DNA of 64,000 nt from Adiantum capillus-veneris (Eukaryota > Streptophyta > Polypodiopsida > Polypodiales > Pteridaceae): assembly GCA_014529385.2 (NCBI GenBank), contig CM043953.1:109126549-109190548 (forward strand), read 5' to 3'. Position numbers and translations under genes: made by a program. Shown here in pieces: positions 20,816 to 32,944 of the stretch. The stretch's first letter is position 1, and each line of letters begins with the position of its first letter. The notes under the pieces are model-generated. The model searched no databases, was not told where the DNA came from, and saw only the letters and a list, made by a program, of their open reading frames with translations.

Positions 20816-21845
20816 TCACCAACAAAATGAGTCATAAGTCACCTCTCCCAACTCTCTCAGCCCTAGAGATGACTCTATAGAAAAGGATGAAGGCAGTATA
20901 GAGGTCTCTAGCACATTCTTTCTTTGTGGATTGCTTGAAGTACTTGGCGGTTCCATAAGCCCTTTACCTTTCTTGTCAAGTATGCTAACAAAAGAGGAAA
21001 AAGTGGCTCCGGTGTTTGATTGAGTAGCCAAAACATTTGATTGTGTACCTTGGGAAGTTTGTATGGCATCGTTATCAGCTTGAGCGTTCTCACCTCCACC
21101 CACTTGGGTTGCTCAAGCTGCTCACACGTTAGTGATGTCCAATGCGAGTAGTAGTTCTGCCTCCTTTGTCTTTGGCACTTCATTAAATTGAAATTGCAAA
21201 CTGACATTGTCTAAGTACTCTGAAGTTCAAAAAAGAAATACTAAGAATTATAAATAAGTTTCATTCATAGGATGGATATAGAGAAATTTTAAACGATTAT
21301 GTACTTTCTTTGATGCATCTCCATCATGTTTTTGCTCTGTGGTTATCATCCCAAACCAAAAAAATTGATACTTTAGGTCATGCCACTCTCTTCCAAGAGT
21401 CCTCTCAGATTCATCATTTCTTTGATACCATAATGGCCCCCACTCCTCAATATTTCCCATGGTCACAAGCATTATCTCCCCTCTAGGATCTTCCATGCAG
21501 ACAATGAGTAGACAACAAAGTGACCCAAGTTTCAAGGTAAGCAACCCATTTGAATTAAGGTATCAATCACAACCCATCATCAGCAATGGAAAATCTAACT
21601 GCCTCATGAGCTACCAATCTACAAAGAGGCATGGGACAAGGCATTGTCCCTTTTTTCATATAAAAATAGATCAACAGATCATTCATCAAGGCGAGTAACA
21701 CTTGTTTGCCTAAGTACCTTGAATTCTGCTTCTCCTTACCATCCTCCTCCTCCCCTTGACCCGTGTCATCACTAACGTCTTCTTTATGATCTAAATCCTC
21801 ATCTTCAACATTAGCCTCCACAAACACACAACCAATAAAAGACAC
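20816..21845 (-). other. Unrecognised minus-strand ORFs, possibly exons
   Basis: Four open frames follow one another on the minus strand: 21845-21567 (acidic: DEDLDHKED, GQGEEEDGKE), 21544-21248 (REWHDLKYQFFWFGM), a short one starting near 21195, and 21103-20816 (Gln/Asn/Ser-rich start, GEVTYDSF end). An intron-like acceptor (minus-strand 'aacttcag' near 21218) precedes the third. The composition is less repetitive than the flanks and codons look protein-like. I do not recognise a family. It could be a host gene fragment, a captured fragment in a transposon, or chance. Confidence 0.25.
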
Positions 21846-22676
21846 AATAGTATCGCATCATGGACAAATAGAATAGATAATGATATAGACCATTACAATC
21901 ATGGAAAAATAGAATAAACAAATAGAGGTACTTGTGTGCTCAATTGTGTCTTTAATATTATTAGTCTTGATCAAATTGTGCTTCATCATCAATGAAGACA
22001 CATCTTTTTGCACGTGTAGGCTCCCCACCTTTTTTTTGTTGGGGGGAGGGGAGGGGGGGAGGTCAAAAGGCCATATATGTGATGATGCCTCTTACTCTAT
22101 CATTATTTTAGGAACAAATAATGAACATAACTTCATGTTCACTTGGAAGCTATTATGTTGTGAAGCACATGGCTTCACAACATAATAATGAACGTAACTT
22201 CCTGTTCACTTGGCATCTATTATGTTGGAAAGCACATGGCTTCCTCTTGGTATGCCTCCTCTTAAGCACCATAAAATACACAATGGACATAAAAAAGTAC
22301 ATATTTAAATATCAAAAACATTAAAACTTCCTTCGAGTATCCTTTGTTTAGCCTTCAAAATTTCAAAAAATCCTTATCCATCTTTATCATAAAGGCCTCT
22401 ACAAGAGATTAAGGACGTTCAAAGAGTTTATTTTTCAACAAGATATATTTTAAATACAATTTTTTTCACTTGCAAATGAAAAACGTATCCTCATTTACAA
22501 TCCTCCAAAAAAGTTATTTCAACATATTAAAAAAAGAGGGGATATTTTCAAGTCGCATAAATGAATAATAGGGGTTTGAGCTCGCCGATCATCAGCACAC
22601 ATGTGGATGATCGAAGAGATCAAACATCTCATATGTTGTTGTTTTTTAAAAATCTCTCATCCTCCCTTATTTAGAT
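21846..22676. repeat. Intergenic sequence with a tandem duplication and a perfect palindrome
   Basis: From about 22109 to 22250 a unit of about 70 bp occurs twice ('aataatgaac.taacttc.tgttcacttgg'). Bases 22152-22166 and 22172-22186 form a perfect 15-bp inverted repeat around a 5-base loop. A purine-rich G tract lies at 22040-22060. No gene is seen. Confidence 0.6.
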
Positions 22677-23460
22677 CATGTTCACATTAGGGAAAACAAT
22701 CATGGTGAATTCCACGAGTAAAGTATATTGGAAAATGTGCAAGTTTAAATGTCATCAACCATGCCAAACTACATAACGGATTTCAAAAATTGCAAAAAAA
22801 GGGAGCCCAGAGTCCCCCATATTGTGTGCATGTGTGGATGACAGGGGGGACTTTGGCCCTCCTTTTTTTTTGCAATTTTCGAGATACATTATGTATTTTT
22901 GGTCATCATCAAGAAACTTTGTTCAATGGTTGTCATAAGTTGCAAAAAAAAAAGGGGGGGGGGGGGGATCCCCTCGATCCCCTCTCCCCCCCCCAATCTC
23001 CCAATTTTTGCAATTTATGAAAAGCATTACAAAGAGTTTCTTGCTTCAAAGTTTTTTTTGTAAGAGATTGGGAAGTGACGCATGCATCTCTCCACCATAT
23101 TCACATTAAGGCAAACAATCATGGTGCATTTCACGTGTAAAGTCTAAAGGACAATGTGCAAGTTTAAATGTCATCAACCATGCCAAACTACATAATGGAT
23201 TTCAAAATTTCAAAAAAAGGGGAGGTCCAAAGCCCTCCTATTGTCTGCATGTGTGTATGATAGGGGGACTCTGGCCCTCCCTTTTTTTCTCAATTTGTGA
23301 AATACATTATGTAGTTTGGCACATAATGCTTTAACAGTTCACGTTTATATTGTGAAATTTTGGTGCATCATCAAGAAACTATGTGAAATTCTTGTCACAA
23401 ATTGCAAAAATAAGGGAGAGGGAGGGGGGGGTGGGGGGGGGGGGGGGGGGGGGGGTGGTG
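22677..23460. repeat. Hairpin-forming duplicated segment, possibly MITE-like
   Basis: A block of about 200 bp occurs twice (22678-22880 and 23096-23290). Each copy folds into a hairpin: arms 22769-22818 with 22842-22903, and 23181-23238 with 23261-23321. The second arm pair ends TGCCAAACTACATA and TATGTAGTTTGGCA. A third, simpler hairpin (22931-23022) has a G-rich arm and a C-rich arm. No protein is encoded. Confidence 0.55.
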
Positions 23461-23464
23461 GTGG

Positions 23465-25709
23465 TGATAGCCGTTTTTCGGCTCTCTGTAATTTCCATAG
23501 CAAGTTACCTCACCCTATCAAATCACTCAAACACTGTGGTTACCCTCACCCTTTCACTGTATATAGGTGTGTGTGAGTTAGGGGACTTTTCCCATATCTT
23601 CTTAAAAACCCTCAATTAGCTAGTCACTGGGTTAGTTGAGCCAAAAAAATATAAAAAATAAAAAATAAAAAATTATAAGTATATTATGTCCCATTTGTGT
23701 GTGAATATTTCATTGTATATAGGGCCTAAATAAAATGATTTTTCATAATGATTTTGGTATTTATTTAAATATTTCTACCTATGGTGTGTAATTTATGCTA
23801 TGTATATTGACTCACCATTACCATATTTTTCTTACCATTTTTGCATACTCTTGATTTCATATAAAAATAATTTCATGCAAGATTCTCTTATTTTTGGTGT
23901 AACTCCATCCCAACAAAAATCCAAAAAAACTAGTTCCATTTATGTGTATATTTTTTCACTATTGTGATTTTTTCCTTCCTACACCTATTCTCTATTACTC
24001 TCATAAATTAGACCACCAAAAATATTCATTTTTTTATGGTAGACTTATAATGAGACAGATTTATTTTGACCCCTTTATATTTTTTCCACCTATATTATTT
24101 ATATTTGACATGTACATATTTTTTTTAGACTCCTCAATATTTGATTTTCTTAGTTGTACTATTCACTTATATCATGATCTCAACAATATCTTCAATTATA
24201 GACCTACCAAATAAGGTCAAGGGTATGTGGCATGCATGCATGCACTATGGGGGGCTCACTCTTGGAGGTATTCAAAAGAATCATCCAAAGAAGGACCTCA
24301 CAAGGACTTTGTGTAGTGGAAAAAAACAGTCGGTTTTGCTGAATTTTTAAAGATCACACGCTCTCTGAATTTGAAAAGGTGATACAAACAAAAGTTGTAG
24401 CTCGTGGTCTGAAATTTTACCTCAAATTTTTTCATATTTTTTTCAGCTACGAGCTATGAGCTATGATTTTATTGGTGGACCCCAGTTTGCCCATGCTATG
24501 CAGCCACACTCCCTCTTCCACTTTATCATTTTCCTCTTTCACACACACACTTCTCCACTCATCATCCCCACCTCTCTCACCACTCCTCTCTGCACCCTAC
24601 TCACCTTCTTCTCAACCTTGAAGAATAATAGAAACCATGGTGAACTCATGTCTCCTACACACACTTCCATTCCAAAATTGACCACCTAGTCTCATTTTTC
24701 CTCATCCATATTACCCATATCTATCAAAAAACCACAAAATTCAGCCTCTTCTCTTGAAAGACATCATCATGGTGATTGATTACTCATGTTCACTTACCTT
24801 GGCTCCCAAGGAAGGTCAAGAATGGAGAAAAAACGTATCATCAAAGCTAGTGGACCGTCAACAAGCATCAAAATTGACCCCACTCAAGACACTTGGAGCA
24901 TCGACATTGTAAGAAATCCATATTTTCTTACCTTAAGATTTTTTTCTTCCTTATTTGTATCCTACATAGATACTCCCATTGTAAATATCCAATTCCATTT
25001 GTAAATCAATAAAAATACTAACTCTACTAATTTACTAACACTAACCTACTATGAAAAGTCCTATCACCTCCACTTCTCTCCTCTCTCTCTTCTTCATCTA
25101 TCCACACCAACTTCTTGATAATTCCAAGCAAAATAAATTAGATAAGTGCTGAAAATTTAACCCAACCATGGTTAGAGGAGTAACCCTAGCCCTCAAAATT
25201 GCTATAAAAGGAGGGTGTAGCTAGCACAAATGGGGGAGCCATAAGCAAGAGCACTATGCTATAGCTTGAGAATCCAAGCTCAACCTCTCTAGAAGGAGCT
25301 CTTGCGTAGAAGCTCATTGTCTTATGCATATGCATGTGTTGTATTAGGGGTGATTAGCAAGGTAACTCTATGCCATTGTAAGAGAGAGTGATCATTCAAT
25401 TGAGAGTAGGAAATCTATCATTTCTCCTACTAGTGTAAGCCCAACATTGGCTGAATCAAGGAGGGTGGATTTGGAGTAAGCTTGGATAATTTGTCTCTCT
25501 TCCAATGTGAAGTAATGGACAACAATGATGTGTAAGTGTCTTGGTGTTTTTTTTTAAAGTTCTTGATAGCTTGTCTCTGGGCGTTGTCATCAATTTAGCC
25601 ATAAATCCCACATACTGTAAGAGGGCGACAGGGTGGAGAGGACTCCCCTGGCCTTAAGACAATGATTGGGGTGGCTTTTCTTGTGATGTGTTGTGGTGTA
25701 GTTTACTCA
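23465..25709 (+). repeat. Diverged family T-like LTR, truncated at its 3' end
   Basis: The first 180 bp (TGATAGCCGTTTTTCGGCTC...) clearly match the family T LTR start. Later islands also match: 'ggggctcactcttgga' near 24250, and 'gtaagagggcgacagggtggagaggactccc' near 25618, which corresponds to 4921. A TATA box (TATAAAAG) is at 25203-25210. The expected last 400 bp are missing where copia sequence begins (about 25710). A 38-bp G-rich tract lies just before the LTR start, where a purine tract would be. Confidence 0.7.
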
Positions 25710-25711
25710 AT

Positions 25712-26791
25712 CTATGTTGAACAAATACTAATCTCACTTTCATTGGTCATGACAGATTTGTAAGAAGGTATTAGTGCAACAAGCACCCGCTTCCCCTTCC
25801 CTCTTTTTCTTACATATATAATTGTGTCACTAAAAAGAGGCAACAAAGTGTTGTAAATTTCCTGTGAGCTTACATTACTATCTCTAGTGCATGACAACAA
25901 GGGATAAACAAAATCTTCCACAAACACAACATCTTGTGAGACCAAGATACACTTTGGATGCGGATGATACAACCTTAACCAACAAAAATACATAACAACC
26001 TTATCATCAAATTTTATGTGATGTGTCTATGGCACCAAAGTATATGCCAAACAACCAAAAACATGCATATGCTCAATAGAAGGCTTTCTATCATGCCATA
26101 TTCATATGGAGTCATAGAGTACAAAGCTTTTGTAGGACACCTGCTAAGTACATAAGTGGCACACATGATGGCCTCAAGCCAAAATGAATGTGGCAAAGCG
26201 TGACTTTTGACCATACATCATACCATTTTTGTAAGAGACTTACTTTTCCTCTCAGCAACACCATTTTGCTGAGGTGTATATGGCACTGTACACTGGTTTT
26301 TTATCCCACAAATTTCCAAAAATGCATTAAATTAATGAGATATATACTCCCCTCCTCGATCGGAACGGAGGGTGCTCATAGTACATTTCAAGACATTTTT
26401 AGCCACCATCGCTAGAAATTTCTTGAAGCACATAAACACTTTGGAATTTTCCTTAGGTGGAGTAATGGTAATTGCCCAAGGACGGAGTTTGCATGGGCCC
26501 ATAAACATCACTATCCACAAGCTACAACCTACATGAGGCCCTAATTGAACCATCCTTTGGAAACTTTGAACGTTGCATCTTACTCAAAATACAACCTTTA
26601 CAAATATGTTGGACATGTGCTTCAAGAGGCGGAAAAGAAGCAACCATATCAGATTTTTGCAAATGCAATAAACTAGAAAACTTCAAATGCCCAAAACGTG
26701 CATGAAAAAGTTTTGCATCTAAAATAGCCTTAGAGTCCAATGCATTTGAAAATGTTTCCCCACACTTGTCATGCAAAGCAAGCTTATACAA
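25712..26791 (-). pseudogene. Copia integrase (C1)
   Basis: In minus order: GAG-pre-integrase (LFHARFGHLKFSSLL, CKGCILSKMQRSKFP), then a core fragment with LRSDRGGEYISH, then FWLEAIMCATYVLSRCPTKAL and TPYE, then the C-terminal YRLYHPHPKCILVSQDVVFVE. The domain order is right. Frameshifts separate the blocks, and the sequence stops before RT. Confidence 0.75.
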
Positions 26792-26835
26792 CCCACAACA
26801 TAAACTGATAGATGCAGCAATTTCATCACCAAAAT

Positions 26836-27129
26836 TTAGATCATGTATTGTATAATGTCATACACAAATTTAACTACAAGACCAAGTCTAGCAAGTGCAG
26901 AGACAAACAAAAGATTCTTCTTGATCCCAGGTACATACAATGCATCAAAAAGTGTGAAAGAAGTGCCATTTGTAGCAGTAAGCACAATCTTTTCAACTTC
27001 TTGAATTGGATAATAGGCATTGCTAGCACAAGTGACTGAATTTCCATCAGGGACAGCAGACTCAAGACATGTAAACAAATAACTATGTAAGGTAATGTGC
27101 TTTGTTGCACCACCGTCAAAATACCACAC
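26836..27129 (-). pseudogene. Copia aspartic protease (C1)
   Basis: It opens WYFDGGATKHIT, the copia protease active-site block with DGGA where DSGA is usual. It then reads a typical strand-rich stretch (LTATNGTSFTLFDALYVPGIKKNLLFVSAL), quoted here only to place it: the family's 'L.DVLYVP....NLLSVS' motif. It continues past the protease toward the pre-integrase region. It is open over 97 codons but framed by breaks. Confidence 0.75.
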
Positions 27130-27137
27130 ATGTGAAT

Positions 27138-27904
27138 CTACATCACAACTGACATGCGTGCATCATGAACAATATGATCATAAGTACACTCTGCACTCAA
27201 AGCCCATTCTGCATCAACATCAATATCACAATCTCCTTTCACAAAAGACTCAACAATAGCTGCATTTGTAGTGGAGCCAACATTTGTAGTGGAACCACCC
27301 TCTTTATTCTTAGCCTCTTTTGCCTTCAACTTAGGACACTGCTTGATCAAGTGATCATTAGCTTTACAATAATGGAAACGCATCTTCTTTTTTTCCTTTT
27401 TACCAAAATTCCAAAATGAATTGCTTCCATGAGAAGCATTAGGAAACCAAGTGATTTACCACTCGTAGAAGAACCATGAGAAGTGGCTACATTTTTATTA
27501 CCTCTGTTGCTTTGAGCAGCAATAAAGGCATGTTCAATTGCATGCTGTGTAGTCCTGTTCTTTTCTCAAAAGTGCCTCTTGCAACATCAATGTGCATAAT
27601 GCATCAAACTTGACAACTTCCGGATTTCCTTGGGTCATAAGTCTCCAAGTACTTGCAAAATTCTCGTAAGAATCTAGAAAAGCATCAAAAATAGTATGCA
27701 CAAGGGAACTGTCCAAATGACTTTTCCTGCAGAAATAAGTTGCTCATTGATATCCTTGATATCAACAAGGAAAGTGTCCATATCATCTTCCTCATGCATA
27801 ATCTTTGACTCCATCTCTTTACGCAGCAATGCAATTTTTGTGTAATGTACCCAAAATTTTTCAATAAAAGTATTTCATTTACTTTGCAAATATTTGAGGT
27901 TTGC
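27138..27904 (-). pseudogene. Copia gag, C-terminal part (C1)
   Basis: It holds the UBN2-type segment (FWVHYTKIALLRKEM, DIKDINEQLISAGK) and, at 27383-27300, a zinc-knuckle remnant HYCKANDHLIKQC whose first Cys is lost. Several stops and frameshifts. The upstream half of the gene is displaced to 29817-30195 by an insertion. Confidence 0.7.
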
Positions 27905-29816
27905 ATTCTAATGGAACGATCGGATCAAAAATCAAACTTTAGAACTATTAATTGTGATCCTTATTCACTTGAAAACAATAAGGTTGATGGGAAACAGAGT
28001 TGAATCTTTTGGAAAGAGAGAGAGTAATTTTAGGAAAGGGAGAGCAATTTTAGGAAAGGAGGAGTAATTTTAGAGGAGAAGGAGTAGGAGGAGTACTTTT
28101 AGGAAAGAAAGAGAGGAGGAGCTTAGTTTAGAGCACTTTTCTTGGAAGCCAAGTTTCATCTAAGAGGTTCAAAATCCGTGTTCGCAAAAAAAAAAAAAAA
28201 AAAAAAATTAATACAGCCTTGAACGTGCGTGAACTTATCTCTCCTTCCTCCCTCTATTTTTAACTGGCCTTGAGAGCCTATATAAAGACTCCTCTCCCTT
28301 CACTTTGAGGAGACACACACTCTCATAAGTGGAAGCCCTCTTGCCTTGATGTCGGTGTAACCTCTCTCTCTCAAGCTCTTACCCTCGCCATCTCCATCTC
28401 CAACTTCTTTCTCTACCATCATCGTGTTGTCCCTCAAATTCTTGAGTTCTCTTTCTCACTTTCTCCTTTCTCTTTTGCGATACGATTGCCCCGAACCGAG
28501 TGACTCGAAGCTCGAAGGATGCTCATGTCACTCCACCTCCAAGAAAGGTGTAGAGAAAGGCATCAACTACTCCAAGCATTGCTCAAGCAGAGGTATTGGT
28601 TGCGGAAGAAGTTGAAGCCATCCGACCTCAACCACGAGAAGTAGTCGAACGTGTTGCTAATTTGGTAAGATGAATTTATAATTATGCATTGTTATACATG
28701 ATGACTGATAAGTCAAGAATGAGAATTCCCTTAAATTGTCCAAAAAACGTGAGTATATCACAAGAAACAAGTATATGATTTCATAGAGGAGAGAAGGAAT
28801 GTTTGATTTATGATTACTGTTTGATAAACTATCTCTGTTTGATATTAGAAGTTCATTAATCTTGTTTGAGAAATCACATAAAGAAAACAATTGCTGAAAG
28901 AATATCTTGTTTTGAGATGGAACCCGCGGTTAGCGAGGTGATTCTGCGGTTAGTGGAGATTAAGCTGAGGTTATCAGCTCTCTTTTTGTCTCTTGCGGTT
29001 AGCAGGATGCCTTGCGGTTAGAGACTGGGAAAGTATGCGTATTTCGTGGTTAGCAAATAAGTAAATTCTTTGCAAAGGCTCTGTTGGTTAGACAAAGAAA
29101 GTCTGTGGGTAGTGGCAAACTCTTAAGAACAATTGAAAGATTCATTTTTGTTGAAATATAGGATTTTCTTCATTAGACCATGTTTGAGAAAGAAATGTCT
29201 TGGTGATGTTTGAAGGGCTGGATGAAAGAACTTGTGTCTGGAATTAAGAAAAGAATATTGTTTGTGTATGTGAAACAATGTGGTAGTAATTAGTAAACAA
29301 GCAGAAAAGTGTGAGTATGGGGTGGAAAGTGGGGGTTGGCTCAGGTTGCCAATCAAGGATGTGTGGTCTTGATTAGTCAAGAAACTCTCCACTCCCTCTT
29401 ATTAAGAGAAGTGAAATTAGAGACTCATTATGCCAAGAGTTGAGATGGCCCAAATCTACGTGACACAAGATTACTATTTAGTTTAGACAGAGTCTCATAT
29501 CATATTTATGGTTTATGGATGGAGGCCGTGCCTCTTAAACGTGGGGAAAAAAGCGTTGTTTATGGATTCTAAATATGTCAATGGGATTTCATCTTTATGT
29601 TAGGAAAGAGCTTCATTAGAATTCTAGATTTATGGACCTGGCTTGTGGCGTATGACCCTTATAACCACATAAATGATGGATAGATGAATTCCTCTCTTCT
29701 GTTGCTTGTATCTCTACTTTGTGGAAACATAGTAGGGTGTCGTCAATGGAAAAGGAGAATAAAAGAAGGCCATCTATCAAATCGCCCCAATCTTCTCGGG
29801 GTTGGGGACCTCACAT
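27905..29816 (+). repeat. LTR-like insertion in copia gag (probable solo LTR)
   Basis: It interrupts one gag reading frame between TTTGC (27900-27904) and TTTGC (29817-29821), a 5-bp repeat expected of a target duplication. The right end reads GTTGGGGACCTCACA, identical to the LTR end at 59379-59393. A block at 29305-29395 also matches 58965-59050. A TATA box (TATATAAAG) is at 28279-28287. The left end does not start TG, so it may be damaged. Within it, 28487-28668 reads a gag-like N-terminus (proline- and basic-rich, degraded ATG) followed by a GT splice-donor-like site. Confidence 0.65.
28186..28208. repeat. Poly-A tract
   Basis: About 22 consecutive A inside the LTR-like insertion. Confidence 0.8.
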
Positions 29817-30195
29817 TTTGCCTCATTGCGACTTGCAGTAAAGACCAACTAGAATATCCCAAGCCTGTTTTGCAATTTTTGCTGAACGAATGTGAGGAGT
29901 AATAGTGCGCTTCACAAAAAATGCAATCAATGCATGATCTTGTGCATCGTTTACATCCCAATGAGCTTGCTCAGTCGTAGGCAAAATAGGTCTGGCAGTA
30001 GCAATCTTGCCACCAAAACCTGCAACATCACCTACATCCTCAGAACAAGGACGTACATCAATGACCTACACAATGTTCAAACACCCTTTGACACAAGGAA
30101 ATGTTGCATCATGTAAGTCCACATAGGGTAATTGTCCCCATCCATATGTCCTTGGCAACAAACAACTTGAACACATCTATGTTGTTGTCAGCCAT
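29817..30195 (-). pseudogene. Copia gag, N-terminal part (C1)
   Basis: The minus-strand ATG at 30195 opens MADNNIDVFKLFVA. A frameshift leads to DGDNYPMWTYMMQHFLVSKG, the family's 'G.NY..W...M..FL..K' block. A later frame reads HIRSAKIAKQAWDILVGLY, the family's K-x-AWDxLxxxY. At 29817 the coding sequence breaks and resumes at 27904. Confidence 0.75.
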
Positions 30196-30557
30196 GGTAA
30201 ATGTTGCACCTGATGTGAAAACTGTCCACAAAGAGGATAAACAAGGTGGGAACAACACGTGCTATATAGCACAAGCTGTAGAAGACTATAAGAGACTTTT
30301 TATGCAAAAAATGGCATTGGCAGAATTCTTTCACAAAATGACGAAATAGCTTGCGCATTACTGCATGTAGTGGAAACGGAGGCCAAAATGAGCCCAAATC
30401 AAAATTCTAAGCAGATCGAGCTCTTCAAGGTAACCCAAAATATTTATTGACCCGCAGACTCTCGCCAAAGCTCACAAAAATCATAGAAAGTGAGCAGGCA
30501 TGTGCTGGAACTGCTGGCGAGTAAGCCAGAGAGGATGCAACATGCTTTGATACCAAT

Positions 30558-30786
30558 TATTGGAGATAGGGTTGTAGGAAAACACATAAAACTTGGAGAA
30601 GATGAAGGAAGCTCAAGGCACACAACAGAGAGTATGTTATTTAGTGTCCAATGGAAAGATGATACAACCCTAGAGTGATGGGCGTATATACAATGCATGG
30701 GGGAAAAAACCTCCTAGTGAGGGAGAAAATGTCTTGATGGTCCTAAGTGTATTCACATACATTATTACCACATGTATATGGTAGCA
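30558..30786 (-). repeat. 5' LTR of copia C1
   Basis: 229 bp, matching 60-360 and 53211-53437. A degraded tRNA-iMet primer site directly precedes it on the left, so it is the 5' LTR of a minus-strand element. Confidence 0.8.
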
Positions 30787-30789
30787 CCG

Positions 30790-31110
30790 ACCTTCCTCTA
30801 AAATAGCTAGTAAACTGGAGTCACAATTACTTGTGACATTGCGAAGTAATCAAGAATGCTATGAACAACCAACCTAGGTAACTTTAGAGATTAGAAAAGT
30901 GGATTAAATGAACTGTATAGATTTTAGTCAACTTATCTACAAGCACCCACACCGAGCCATGACCTCTGATGGTGATTTGGAGAATCACAATGAATCTCAT
31001 AGAATAATGGACATAAAGTGTGCAATACTTTAGAAGCTATCAAACCCATGAATTTGCATGCCACTCCAAATCAGCCTTTGCTAAACACTAGAGCCCATAA
31101 CACCTAGTGT
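30790..31110 (-). pseudogene. Ty3/gypsy (chromovirus-like) integrase relic
   Basis: The minus strand gives CLAKADLEWHANSWV, then SMRFIVI, then GHGSVWVLVDKLTK, which matches the chromovirus integrase core start (MDFIVGLP...G.DSIWVVVDRLTK). A degraded second block with the S-D region follows near 30800. Stops are frequent. Confidence 0.6.
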
Positions 31111-31397
31111 GCATGTACTTCAAAAAAATTGATCCAAACCTGCATTTTCATGACTTTAATTGCCAACACTTATGGCCATTTTTATGCTCTCAGCATACAG
31201 AGAAAGAAGGAAAATATTTTCTATTGAAATCATGTGAAAATTGTACTAGTATTATATTTGGACCATAATAGAATATGAAATCAACCACACCTAGGTACCA
31301 AATGAAGCATGTTCATTAACAGAACATGGCTTTGCTACATGTGTAAAAAACCATCCGTTAAAGTTTCTTAACAATACTTGTAACCTTAACAAGTCTT
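31111..31397. other. Unassigned sequence
   Basis: Nothing recognised. It lies between two gypsy fragments of opposite orientation. Confidence 0.4.
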
Positions 31398-32038
31398 ATG
31401 GGGTATCTGACAATTTCTAGGTCAATTTTTGCGTACAGGATTTTTGTCAAAGAATCCACTAATGATGCTAATGATTTATCAAATGAAAATGATAGGAATC
31501 AAGAAGAGTTACACTTGTCTACTTTTCTAAATGGATTCCAATATGTTTTCATTGATGATTTCCCTATGGACTTACCTCCAAAACAAGGGGATGATGACCA
31601 TCGAATTGAGCTCCTACTAGGAAGCTCACCGCCTAGCAAGCCTTCTTATCGAGTTTCCCAAGGTCAACAAGAAGAGATCATGAGGCAAGTACAAGAATTT
31701 GTAGGCATAGGGATGGTGAGGCCTAGCTCCTCTCCCTTTTGTTCTCCAATCCTTTTAGTGCAAAAGAAAGATGGTAGATACAGTATGTGTGTGGATTAGC
31801 ACTAAACCATATCACTATCAAAAACAGATTTCTTGTGCCTCGGGTAGAAGATCTGTTTGATAAGCTACAAGGCTCTACCTACTTCAGTAGGATTGGCCTT
31901 AAAAGTGGCTATCATCAAATAAGGATAGTGGATGAAGATATCCTAAAGACCACATTTTGTACAATGTTTGGTCTTTATGAATATCTAGTCATGCCTTTTG
32001 GTATGACAAATGCACCAGCCACATTTTTAGTGGGCTGA
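31398..32038 (+). pseudogene. Ty3/gypsy (chromovirus-type) reverse transcriptase fragment
   Basis: The first frame (31398-31799) reads an acidic segment, HRIELLLGSSPPSKPSYRVS, GMVRPSSSPFCSPILLVQKKDG and MCVD. A frameshift then moves to 31787-32038: [26 protein letters not shown] (the usual catalytic Asp of KIDLKSG is Gly), [20 protein letters not shown]. The sequence stops before the YxDD block. It is plus strand and of another lineage than family T. Confidence 0.8.
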
Positions 32039-32934
32039 AGTGGAACTTGTGATGGAAGATAGGAATTTATAATGAATTCATACTTGTGTGATTGTGTGTG
32101 TAGTTAACTAGTGCACATCCTTACAAGAAAAGGGAAGGTGATGAAGTGCAGTCATAAAACCTTGGGAGGGATGATTAGGAATGAATATTGAAGTTAGTTT
32201 TGTGCAAAACTAAGTGTGTGTGAGCAAGAACATGAATAGGGCAAGATAAGAGAAGACTAGGTGATAGAAAAAAGGCTCAAAATAGGTGTGTTTTCACCAA
32301 AACGGCTCCCATATGGGTCCCAAAGGGTTGCATCCAAATTTAAAGGGTAGGTGGCAAGGAGGGGGTCCTAAGGGGGTCTACTTATGATATGATATCCATC
32401 CTTTTAGAAAACTAATGAAAAAAATGATTAAAAAAGGCTTGTTTTCCTTATGAGTCCAAAGGGGAAGGTGGCCCACATCACATGCACCTTGCTTTAGAGT
32501 CTTTCATTATGCAACACATGATCTTGACACCTCAGGATACCTCAAGGTCCCATGATGTCACCAAGCATCTTATATGTACTACAGAAGGAAATTTCTAGAT
32601 AGAAAATCCTGGAATGGTGGATCCAGACTTCACTCTTTTCCTAAGTAAAATTGACTCCCATTCCCTTTAACATGGAGTTCATTAATGCATGGAACTCATT
32701 CCCATGTGAAGCTCATGCATGCGGAAAAACTGATTCATGATTAGGCAGCATTCCCCAAGCGTATCCTCTCAACTAGCTATAATCTTCATCCCACACTAGC
32801 ATCACGCAAGGAGCTGGAAGCCTTCAAAATACAAGATGAATTTTTTTTAATTTTTCTCTTTTTAATTTTTTGGTTTTTTTTCTCTTGGCTTTGTACAAGT
32901 GAAGACTTTTGGGGGGGGTCATGAAAAGCATGCA
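32039..32934. other. Unassigned sequence
   Basis: No domain was seen. It lies between the truncated chromovirus RT and the broken left end of family T copy 2. Short T-rich and G-rich tracts lie near 32840-32920. Confidence 0.4.
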
Positions 32935-32944
32935 TTAGAAAGCA

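Larger units (their letters stand above)
25710..30786 (-). mobile_element. Ty1/copia element C1, truncated and interrupted
   Basis: In minus order it has a 5' LTR (30786-30558), primer site (about 30557-30546, TTGGTATCAAAG), gag, protease and integrase. It ends abruptly at about 25710, before RT. A foreign LTR-like block (27905-29816) splits gag. All reading frames are broken. It is the same family as C2 and C3 by LTR similarity. Confidence 0.8.
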
